Source: Muricea muricata (lineage: Eukaryota > Cnidaria > Anthozoa > Malacalcyonacea > Plexauridae). Taken from it: 64,000 nt of DNA. Shown in pieces: positions 51,001-63,000 of the stretch. Location: contig OY979720.1 in the NCBI GenBank assembly GCA_963855995.1, positions 1,924,501-1,988,500 on the forward strand, written 5' to 3'. The notes under the pieces were generated by a model. It was not told where the DNA came from. It saw only the letters and a list, made by a program, of their open reading frames with translations, and searched no databases. Positions within the stretch are counted from its first letter, which is position 1. Every line of letters begins with the position of its first letter. The translations under genes were made by a program, and so were the position numbers.

Positions 51001-54000
51001 GGTGTGAGATTGTGCCATATAGCACAAAACAAAGCTGCTGATTTCTGATATTTAGTTTCAATTGTTGTGCCATATTGTGTGCTATTTTTATGTCTTCTTC
51101 ATGTCCCTGATCTCAATTCAAAGCCATCATTCATTGATATGAAGCTATTAAACAAATCGTCTAAGTATGTATTTCTTTTTATTACCCTAGGATACTGAGG
51201 AGGATCGGAAAATTGTATTCTGCATGGATGCAAGAGTTAAGGCAGATTTCCTAGCATGGGAAAGATTGCAGAAAACACAGGTTTTTTTGATGAAAGGTAA
51301 TTATGCTAACTTTTGCAGTAGGGTTAAGCAGTATGAGATGATAATGAGATTTTGTGTGGCAGGTTGCAGTGACAAAATTCTGTTGCAGCGACAAAATTTT
51401 CGATAAAATGCTCCTGTTCACACGATGAAATGTCTTGCTGTGCCACGTTGCAACAATGTGTTGCAAACTTTCGCCTCGTGTGCTCCAGCCTTCACAAACG
51501 TTTTTATTGTGTTTGGCGCTACAATTCAAATATGATTGTTGTGCTTATATTTGTTGAAGAAGTTGACTTATTCTTGTTGGAGAGTAGATTAGAAATGTCA
51601 TTGCCATGATGTTGTAGTTTAAATTTCGTAGGTGCAGAAACGCTAACTGGTGCTAGAGTCAAAGTCTACAGGTAAAAAATTACAAAAATTGTCAATTTTT
51701 TGCATTTTTTTTAACTCTGTTTTAAGTAGATACGTAATTATAAATCTTGGTTTGTAATAGTCATCTTCCAGTCATGTAGCTGTAGAAGACTATCAAATGG
51801 CAACATTATTTTTTGGTAATAATTTATTCACTTTAATGTTGCATTCTCTGTTTAACCAGGTTGCAACTTCGTCAATGGTACACAGGTTGCATTACTGAAC
51901 ATAATTTGATAACCAGGGTAAGAATGCATATACCATTTCTGTACTTGTTGCTTGATTTATACAAAGTGTATCAAAAAAAAGGTAATCAAACTTTGATGTG
52001 CTCTAGGGCATTCAATATTTAACATACAGAAATAATTCTTACGTAGTTGGAAAGACCAGGCTTTTAGCTTTTAATTGCCATTGTTTTTATAAAATTTGAA
52101 GAAAAATCAAGCAAATACAAATGCGATAAAAATTGCAGTTGAAAATCTGTTGAAATTTAATCCCATTAGGGAATTGAATTACAAAATTAATTGACCAATT
52201 TTAGCTTAGGTAGTAAACTTCTGGCATTTTATTAGTGATGTTAATTGTTTCTCGTGACAGATAAATGATTAATGAAATTTTCTTTTCTTATTCGCTGCCC
52301 TAATAATGCTCAGATGTGGCAATATGTGATTTCGACCAGCTATTTTCATTTGATTCGTATTTGCCTTATCTTTCTTCAACTTTTGCAAAAATGATGACAA
52401 TCAAAAGCTAAAAGCCTGGTCTTTCCGCCTGAAAGAATGATTTCTGTAGATTGTATAATGAATGCACTAGAGCACTGCAAAGTTTGATTATCTTTTTTTT
52501 GATACACCCTGTATATTACTGATGGTTTTTCCTGATCTTCCATTATGTTAGGAACTTCTTGTAATGGATGATAATGTACTTCAAACTCACCCAGTACATC
52601 CTGCTTTGGTTCAGATTGAGCTCATGGTAAATGGTATGTATGAAATAAAATTCATGATGAGTGTTTTATAGTGTGTTTGAGTGTTTCGGGAGGTAAATTA
52701 TGTATTTTATGCAACCTCTGTTATTTATTATTTTATAAGAAACTTTATCCTCGACATTCTGAGGTCTCAGGAAAAATTGTAAAACCATTCATTTTTTGAA
52801 AAGCTGTTGGACAATTATTCAAGTTATATCATATTTCTCTTGTTTGAACTCTGTCTTTTTGACTGAAAACATTTGTATTTAGTCGTGAGGCTAAGTGCAA
52901 ATAGACTGGAAATTACTTCATGTTACATTTAATTTTTAGACGAGGAACTGGATCGGATACTACACGGTGAAACAAAAATTCAGCCCACAAGAAGACAGAG
53001 AAACGCTCAAATATATTTCCAGAGTAACTCCCTGTCTGAGCAAAAGTCTCAGGGAGGACTGCCCAGTGTAAGAAAGCTTTTTCTAATATTTTAACACAAA
53101 GAAACTTTGTCCTGAAACCCATCTCAGTCATCTCAGTGTGATTTTGCACGGTTTTCTGACACGCTTGCATTGACCATTTGCATTGTAGTTGTAGTTGATC
53201 GTAATTTTTTTTATCTACGCCCCTCTTACAACCAGTTTCTGCTGTAAGGGTTAGCGTGGTCGAATAAAGTTTTTGCGCACTTCATTTACATTGTACGTTT
53301 TGTATTTCTGCAATGTCTAGGACTGGCACATGTTACATGGTTTAAACACAGCGCATCGCGGCTGGAGTCGTCCGTCAGTTGTTCATAGTGTCAGCCGTGG
53401 CAAGCCCGCTTTCGTACAAAGTACTAGAAACGAGGAGACATCAGCTCAAAGGTAACTTGGTTACGTTTTACATAACTTGTTCTTGTCTGTATCATGACGG
53501 TGCTGTCGCATGTTTTAGTTCACACACTTTACATGTTTCTGTTGATTTCAGACGGGGTCTTTTATTCGTTTAAACTTTTTTTCTTAGCTTAGCCACGAAG
53601 AATGATAATTCAGGCAAAGAGAAAAAGAATGAGTTGAGCTCTAGTAGTCACTGTACCACCAAAGTTAAAGTACATAAACCAATACCGGTTGTCCTAAAGC
53701 CCACGGACACCTTACCATTCTCCCACTACACACCTCAGCCTCCCAGGCCAAGCACTTCCCCCCTGCTTTCATCATTAAACAGCACCCCCTCTCCACTCCG
53801 AGCACAGCACACCCCTTCTCCTCTTAGTGGCCAGCTCACCCCCTCACCTCAGTCTTTGAGAAACCAAACTCCCCCTCAACAAAACTCAAAAAATGAATCT
53901 CCATTTAACATTTCACTGTGTGACCAATCGTCGGCTCGTGCCGCCGCTGAGAAGGAAATAAGAAACAGAAACCACGATAACAATCGAACTAATCACAATT

Positions 54001-57000
54001 CTCCAACGACACCTGCGACGTCGTGTAGAAAAACAATAATTTCTGAGACACCTGACAAAAGCAAAGCGAATTCCAGAGCCTCGACAGTTCCTAGTCCCTC
54101 CGTCTCATCAACCTCGACACAGTTGTTCCCAAGCAGCAAGAATACTGAGGGCAAACTGAACTCCGGGAAAACGGAGAGTAAAAATCCGTGTGGCGAAAAG
54201 CCGATAAGGGACTTGTCTCCTGAGTCGGGGACTCTCTCGGCAGTGTTAGCTCAGAGCGGTCGGAACTTTGAACCTGGGGTTAAGACCCAACGGGAGAAGA
54301 AGACACTTACTGCGAAGAATCCCTCCGCAGGCAAAGTGACGACCATGGTAATAGACAATGCTCCAGGCCATGCTACAGGTGAAACCTCAACCGCGCAACA
54401 ACGTGTCATCTCGCCAGAACGAAGACACTCTGGTCGTGTGGAAAACGGGAACACGAATCCTATGAGCATGCGCACTGAACAGTCGAGATGCGCACAGTTT
54501 AGCGCCGCACAAGCATGTTCACACCTTCACATGGTTGCGAAAATCCAGCTCGAATACTTGATATTTCTCGAAGCACTGGTTAGATTTCAACACAGAATGA
54601 TTGTCGAGGCGATCAATACGATAAACCAAACGGATATAGAGGAACAGTTCTATTTTGTCGCAGACTTTTTTTGTAAGTTAATCGAAGGCAACAGGCAAAC
54701 AGAGAACATATTTCGTGATGCTAGTTTGGCGCGACAGGAGAGAGAACGTGCGGAACATCAACGACACATGTCGCAAGAAACAACTCATTCTCTGCGCAGT
54801 GTTGTTGATTGTTTACCAGATGAGATTAAAATGAGATTACGGTGCGCACAAGACACGGTAAGCAAGAAACGAGAAGAAGTACTAAGTATTGTCCTGCCAT
54901 TTGAAGATTGGAAACATGGTAAACAACAGAGAGAGTGGGAGAGTTTGAAACAGCAAGCTCGAAAGCAGCATCAAGAAAGTGTTCAGAAACAGCAACAACA
55001 GATTGAGGAAAAAACACCTCCTGCTCAGCGGTCGTCTGAATCGCAAAAACGAAATAACGTACAAAGCCAGAAGCAACAACACGAGAAGACACATCATCAG
55101 CATGTATCAGGGTATACTCAATCATCGATTTCTGATGCTCCTAATCAATTGGAAATATCAAAAGAATCACAGAAAAGTGAACAGCACCGTAATCCAGGGC
55201 GAGCATCAGAAGAGACAGAACTGACACAGAACAGGACATTAAGTTCAGGCAGAATACAATCACCGCGTCACGAGGAGAGTATAGTTATACACCAGCATGG
55301 AACAAGACACGAGCCATTAAGAACACCGCAGCATGTTGAACAGTTACAATCATTGTTGCTGCAACGCGAACAGCTCTATGAGCAACAGCGTTACGAGGAG
55401 GTACAAAAGAAAATGGTGGATGAATTACTTCAAGTGAAAGACATGGATCAGAAGACTATTCTACTACAACATATAGTACAGGCATTGCAGAGCCAGAAAG
55501 CATCGTCAAGAGATGGTTTGAAATCTCCGCCAGCAATTAACAGTGGCTTGGCAAGCAGGACTACAGAAAGCCAGTTTACGAACATAGAGAATAAACATGC
55601 CGCTTCCCGAGAGGTAAGTGAACGAGAACCGTTTGAGGTCATACATTATTTTGAATCTATTGTTTTCATGTACAATTCTTCAGTCCAAGAGGCGTCAAAT
55701 TTTGTTGAAATATTTTTCTTCTCTCAGGCGGATCAATCTCGAACTCCGTATGTTTCAAAAGCCGTTTTTCCCCCATACCCGTCAGCAGAACAGTTCTTGA
55801 CAAGTCTTAGTACAGCATCGTCAAATCCACTGCGATTTCCTGAAAATCTTCGAATTACATCAGACATGATTTCCAAGAATCAACCCACGGCAGAAAAAAC
55901 ACCGGTCTCCAAAAATTCAGAGAAATTTAACTCGCAGTTATTTGGGGAAAAGGTTAGTATAAAATTTATTTCGCGAATTTCACGAGTCTCTCCTTTCTTG
56001 TTAACCATTTCTTCTATTTACCGTTTTAGGATGTGTCGACAAGTGGGAGCGCATCCGTATTGCCTGGCGTCATTTCCAGTGCGGATACATCGGCTATAAC
56101 GGGATCGGCGAATAAAAGTACGAAAAAAAGAAAATCTCCTGTTGCACCGGGCGAGAAAGAGCAATCTAAAGCCAAACGCCAGCGAAAAACGTCAAAAAAT
56201 AAAAATGCGTCCGACCAAGATGTTGCATCATTGGAGACCACTCCTGCTTCTCAACACAAAAGACTAGCAGTGAAGACTGCCCCACCAGGGAAGGCAGTTC
56301 CTCTCACTATGTCAAGTAGTGATCGTAATGTGACTCCTGTGAAAACAAGCGACGAACATTTCCTTCCCTCGCAGTATCAACCGAGGTCAATAACAAAAGG
56401 TATCGGATTTGTTCCAGTTAATGCTTTATCTTCAGTAAACAGCGCAATTGCAAAGCCCAGTGTTATCACAACGACAGCTAACCATCCACTAGACGTCTTG
56501 GCTACGGTCAGTGCATCGCTTAGGACGAGTAATTTTGTTCAAAATATGCAAGAAATTGCAAAACCAGCTGCTAGAAGTTTGATCCACCCCTTTGCGAGCA
56601 AGAACCCATTGCCTACCGATGGCATGTTTGCCGGTGAAGCACGACAAGTCTCCGTTGATTCTCGTGTTATGATCGCAGACAACCGTCAGCTTAGCGAGGA
56701 AAGACACAGCGGTAACTTAGCGGCGACTACTCTCAATGGTAACCAACAACCTGCCGAGCAAAACCAACCGCATAAAAGCAGTCGTAGCAAATCTATGGAG
56801 GATGTACGACTAAATTGCGATGACATCCCGATGTCTTTCGACCGGGTGAAAACAGCAAAGTTTGGATTAGGCGAAGAAAGTGAAAAGGCCTGGGACGAAG
56901 CTGAAAGAAAGCAGTCGCTCTCGGAATACAAGCAGTCAACAACTGAGCGATCTTCCAAAGATAATCAACGTGGGACTTCTGTTATCAGTGTCACGAGCAA

Positions 57001-60000
57001 ACATGCTGCTCGAGAAGGTATTCTATCTGAAAACGATAAAACCGATTCTATTACTGACAAGATGGGCAAAGATCGAAATACTTACGATGGAAGTAAAAAG
57101 ATACAAAATAAAACTGTCGAAGGTAATTCTGTAGATTTGGACGGTTCTGTTAATGAAGTGAAGAAGGAAAAGAGACAGAGACCGAAAAAGGACAAAAAGA
57201 CGAAAATCGAGACACCCAAACTTGATTCTAAAGACAGAACTAAAACCAAGGCAAAAGATCATACGCCATCAAGTGTTGAGCAGAACATGTCTCTTCAAAA
57301 TTTCAATGGTAATGAAAATAATACAGATACGTCTGAACCACTGCGACAGCTAAGCTCAAATCACGACATAAAAAGGAAAGTAAAACAGACTTTTCCGATG
57401 GTCGATGCTTTGTCTCTTGGTCCGAACAATAGCAATAATTCTTTTGCTTTTATGAGTACTGATTGTGAAATGAAAGAAGCAGCTGAACTATCAAAACTTT
57501 TACCTTTAAAACCTATTGTTTCTGATTGTCTTGACGGGTTAGATGTTTCCAAGAAGTGTAGAGAGGGTGTTTTAGAAGACATTTCTAAGCCATCGAGTCC
57601 TACAATTGTTTCCCAAAATATCCAGTCGCTCAATGTTGGTTACGATAAAATTGTAGTTGAAAACAAGTCAAATAACGCAAGCCTCACAGCGAAAGAAAAG
57701 GAAATGAACAAAGAGGCGATTAATGGCAAAAAGGCGGCGAAGAAAGAAAATAAAAGTAAACCTGAGGCGAGTAAGACTAGGAAGCCCTCGGAAAAGAAAC
57801 AAAAAACACCTGAAAACAGTATGCAAGAAAAGGGCATCGTTGCTAAATCTGCCAAGAAGCCAAGTATAATTAAAGCTGATAAAGCATTAACCAAGACCAA
57901 GAAACAATCCAATCAAGAAAGTGATAAGTTAAATAGTTTAGCCAGTCAGATATCATTAACTCCTAAAGAAACAACCCTGCGCAACTTACTTTCCGCACCC
58001 TCTTCGTTTCTTGCCAAAAGCAATGTTTGTGAAGATAAAGTAAAAAGCTTGGAGCAGCTTGTGATTGATAACGAATCTAAAAAATCCAACGAAGCAACAG
58101 TGGCGAACCTGGAGAACATAGAACAAGGTTCTGGTATTTTGCAAGAGTTGCTTAGCAGCGAATTTGGACTGGTAAGAAGCATGGAAGATACTACTACCGT
58201 CGCAAATGCCTCAAAAGAAGCGGGGAAAAGTGGTGAAATTCCAAAGAAGCCAAAGCACAAGAGTAGTTCTTCTGAGGCGCAAAATAAAACATCAGCAACT
58301 GACAAAATTAAGACGAAAACGTCTAAAGATGAAAAAATTACAAAAAATAATAAGAAACCTCGGAAAAAGTCAGAGAAAACTGTTTTCAAGGCTTTAGAAA
58401 GTAATAGTGTCACTAAGGAGGAGAAAAAAGTGGCTGGTACTGCTGTTGAGGACTCGGCTATTGTTAATGAAATACTGAGCTCTTTAGTTCATGAAAGTAA
58501 GCTGAATAACAACGGACAACCAGGAGAGGAAACTACACCAGAGGTAATGACAACAAATACTGTTGAATGTCATACATCTAAGACAGAGAAGAAACAAGAG
58601 AGAGAAGATATTGTGTTTGTTAACGATCTATCTGTTGGAGACTTTGTAAAAGCTCGACAAAACGAAGTACCTTCAGAAAATCTGTTGCCCAAAAAAAGAA
58701 AGCGTTGTACAAGTCCATCGATAAATGACCCTGCAGTTGTCTCTGAGAGCAGTGGTAAGTTTGTATTAAACTTTTTTACTTATTGTTGCTTTTAACGAGG
58801 AACATTAATAAGATAGCTTTGTTTTTGGAAGGTCAAATTACTCTTGCACGTATTATCTTCCTTCAGATATCGAATCATCTGCTCATCTTAAAAGTACGGA
58901 TACAACAGCTACCGACAAAAACAAAATAATGAATAAGAAGCCGTCGTCGAAGCCGAACTCGACAGAAAATAGCGAGAACAAAGACGGGAAAGTTCGAAAG
59001 AAGAAAGTGAAGAAAGAAAACGCAGTAGATGAGGCCAAAAATGACATTCCTGTCATCATAGAATCTGACACGCCAGCCTTAGATAATTCCGTGAAGCAAG
59101 ATGTGAAAAAAGACTCGGAGGCCAAGAAAAAAAACAAGAAGCCCAAAGAATCGAAAGAAAGTAAGTTGTCGAAAAGAGTCTATGATATAAATTCACATGC
59201 TCCATATGGAGCATATTATAAGCCCTTTTTTCTTTTTGTCTCAGTAGCTCATTAGTATGCTCTGTATAGACAGCCCATAAGAATGTAATGTAATATATTA
59301 AGAATGCGTGTGATACTCAAAGTTAAGTAATCATGTAATGTGCTAACGTCCAATTAATTAGATTTCTATGAAGTGATCGTTGACGAGGGCGAAGCCCGAA
59401 TCAACTATTATTTTATAGAAATCGGGAGCGAGTAATCTAATTTATTTTAGTGGAATCACTTCATAGCAATCTCGAGCTCGTAATGTAATTGATAATTATA
59501 AATATATGTAAATAAATGAATAAATAGTGACCTCAATTACTTGTGTAAGCTAAAAAGTTTGACACTAAAATAAAATTATGATTATTATTTATTACTATTA
59601 TTCACCAATACTATGAAGACCACTAAGTCCTGTCCTTACTGATCAATGTTGTTAAACTGTTTGTTAGAAAAAGTTCGTGAAAAAATTCCCAAAGAAGAAT
59701 GGTCCTACTTCCTTCAGGTAAGTTGCAGCCACATTGAAATGAAAAAACGAATTTTTGGTTGTTTAACGTAGTTCATATTGCATTTTTGTTTAGCGAGGTG
59801 GCTGTAAAGCTTTACCTACCATGCCTCAGTGTCGAGAATGTCGTAACTATGAAACTGAAGAAGAAGCTATCATGAACAAGAGTTGCTGTCGTTTTGACAT
59901 GTTTAGAAGGTAGGTAGAGATTGATTGTAGTATAAACCGAAACTAAACTCTCTGCTGAAAGTCTTGGTGTGATTTACGTTTGCATATCTTTCAGGTGTCG

Positions 60001-63000
60001 GTCAAAATCAAACAAAATGGAAATGGCTGGTTTTTCGTCGTCAGAGAACGCTCAAGGTGACGATCTCCTGCCCTGGATTGCTGGAAAGGGCAGTAAGTAT
60101 TTAACACTATTTTATTTCCTACACATGTTACATAAGATTTGCGATGTAGACACACCATAAGCAACCCTGAATAACCCTATCTTAATTTCTATAATTATTT
60201 TTCTTCAGTTGGTAAATTTCTTTCCTTGGAAGTGTCAAAGTATATCTTGTTGAACGTCGGCGACGAGTTTTGTAATTTAGTGCAACGAGAAGAGGAAGCG
60301 TTCTCTTGGCAAACTAAGAAAGGTTAATAACCATCACCTGAAGGCGATTTATAATTTTGCCAGGTTTTACTTACATGCAATACGACCATCCGAATGATAT
60401 GAATAAATATGACGGAAATTTGCGGAAAGTGAAAACTCAAAATTGTATTACTGAGGTGCTGGTTGCCATGTTTATTCATGTCAATGGACCATCCTTGATT
60501 TCTCCTGCCGTTATTTGAGGCTAGACACGCGTCACACATTCCTTTCCTCTGGTTTATTTTCGTTTGTTATTTGCAGACTGTGTTGCATGGAAACGCGCAG
60601 TTCGTGGTATTCGCGAGATGTGTGATGCTTGCGCTACAACGATATTTAACGTTCATTGGGTATGCCCGAAATGTGGTTTTGGCGTTTGCTTGGACTGTTA
60701 TCGCACAAGAATGAATATGGCTGTTTCCTCAGGTAATGAGTTTGATATTGCCCTTTAAGATTTGTAACGAAGACATTAGTATTGCTTACTTTTGTAGTCC
60801 AGAGAGATGAGTTGTACGAAAGGCGGAAAGCGCTATCCACCAGATAGTGATTTTTTTAACCGTTACAGAAAGGCGTAAAAAGCAATAATAGACCATTCCA
60901 TTCCCCTATTAGAGAAACTTTTGAGTTCGGAAAATCAATTAGCACAGTCGGAAAGAGCATCCTAAATTTCATATACGATTGTCAAGCTTGGTTGCAAAAT
61001 ACTGTAAAATGTGGAAAATATAGTCCTGTAAAGTTTGCGAATTTTTGTATACTTTTGTTTTACGCACGGAAAAGCCTTCCTGCTATGTGGAAATATAGAA
61101 ACGCTTTTTCCTGCGTAATACAAAAGTATACAAAATTCGCAAACTTAACATTACTATATTTTCCACAGGAGATAAAAAGTAACTGCTCGAAAATTAAGAA
61201 CTTTAACATGGGTTTTACCGGTGGATACTTTCTGATCACTTTTCGTTCAACCGACCCCAGACATGCTGGTTTTTAATGTGCAACAGCGTAATAGTTATAA
61301 AATAAGTGTTCTGTTATTTTCAGCTGAAGTTGGCCGAGCCAAGAGATTTTCGTGGGTCCGATGTTCTGCAAACACCAGTCATCGTCCTCAAAGATTAGTT
61401 CTTACTCATATCATCCCGAAGAAAAGTGAGTTTTTGCTAGGGCTGGGTTTTTCGTTTTCAGAGACCTTGATTGTTTTAATTAAACGCTTCTTTCATCCAA
61501 ACCTCCAAATCCCGGCTGTTCTAGCATATGAAATTAGTATCAGACTTGGGTCGTTAAAAGGTTGCTCCTTTTTACGAGCTTTGAACAGCATTGGGGAAAG
61601 TTATCTCTTTCCTGCACCACTGGTCTCCCAGAGAAATGTGTGCCGTCTTTGTTGTCCGATTTTATGATTGACGTGACGCTGACCATCTTCATTGTAGCCC
61701 TACATGATGTTGGCGAGCAGCTGCACAAAGCTCGGGAATTCTGGGGGATTGGAGAACATTGTCCCTGTAAAAGACGGAGCATCGAAGGCAGCGCTAAGAT
61801 AAAAGAACTTCCAGGTGAAGAAAACGGCATGGTCGTTGATGTTGTGGCTGAAAATACAACCGTACCACAAGGTATGGCTTTGTTCAGCCTGTTCTTCACC
61901 CTAATCAGCAGCCATTATAATTATTATTCTATCCTGAATGTTTCTATTTATGATGTAATATTCTCGCGAGTCAGGAAGACCTGAATATCCTGCCCCGTGG
62001 AGTAAGGTAAAAAACCCGGTTCCAATGTGCATGTTTCATTATTGTGTTCTCTTTTCTTACTTCAGACAAAGTTGAAGACTTTGAAGAAGCAAATACCGTG
62101 GAAAAGATTCCCGAATTACCGATGGAAACTGAGAGTTTAACAATTCCTGAAAAGGAGCCAGAAGAACAGACAGCAAGCGGAGAGACGGACGATAAACATG
62201 TCAAAACTGAAACTGATAAAGAGTCAGAAAATATACTTTCAGTTATCGAAACAATCCAAGACCAACATGCCGTGCCAGCTGAAGTTAACAAAAGTGCCGA
62301 ATTGATGCCGAACTACCAAGATGATAAATCAATGGAAGAGGAGAAAGTACCAGAGGATAACATCGTGGCACCTTTAAGTGAGAACCAATCAATACTAGGT
62401 GATAAATCAGCTGCGAATGATGTTAATAAACAGTTTAAAAATGAAGATGACAAGATACCAGAGACATGTGATGACGCAAGAAGTTTTGTGAGGATAGCTG
62501 AGGATGGTATTGGTGCTCTGAGTTTACTAATGGATTATGAATCACCCGTGTCCTCTCCTGTCTCGTCACCAGTACGAGAGATGACGTGTAGCGAGATTAC
62601 ACCAGGTAGGTACGAGTCCTGGGACCTAGTGTAAGATAGTTTATATTTTACAACAAGCTGACGCTATCAGTATATAAAGTACATTCTTATATAATAGGAA
62701 AATTTGAAATGCACTGTTTCTACTTGAGTTTATTCACCAGGACAAGATCATATTCATATCCTATTAATTTTGTGGAAACACCACGCAAGTTTATAATAAA
62801 CTTATGATAAACTTACGTGGTGTTTCCACAAAATTGTATTTTAATTTGATATTCACCATGCAAACATACAAGAAACATATTCCTATCCTGTAAATAAGGT
62901 ATGTTCATTAATTCATGAATTAATTTTCTCAGCGGAAGCAGTTCTTTTATCCCGACCTTCTGCTACCCATGCAGAGTCTTCGGAAATGGTCGACACGTCC

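Larger units (their letters stand above)
48037..53451 (+). other. KDM3: KDM3 exons 1-10: conserved N-terminal module
   Basis: Residues 1-348 plus a split codon. Recognisable family text: VGKRFIV (start of module), [35 protein letters not shown] (around residue 75), [64 protein letters not shown] and a [10 protein letters not shown] end. The order matches the KDM3A N-terminus (VGRRF, VEFDGESW, WPAIIYKPL, LKGDKNLVGSEVKIY). ATG 48037 is taken as start; Met at 48067 or 48091 in the same frame is possible. The exon 5 donor is at 51297 (GTAATT) rather than the earlier CAG/GTTTTT, because only this gives the conserved LMKGAETL join. Confidence 0.88.

Noticed and set aside
51281..51290. Alternative KDM3 exon 5 donor after CAG
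   Set aside because: It would break the phase with exon 6 and lose the conserved LMKGAETL text.
53588..53592. Alternative KDM3 exon 11 acceptor 5 bases downstream
   Set aside because: It shifts the frame of the long exon.
57946..58413. 155-residue minus-strand ORF in KDM3 exon 13
   Set aside because: It is the antisense shadow of Lys/Glu-rich coding sequence, as are the others between 54251 and 59146.
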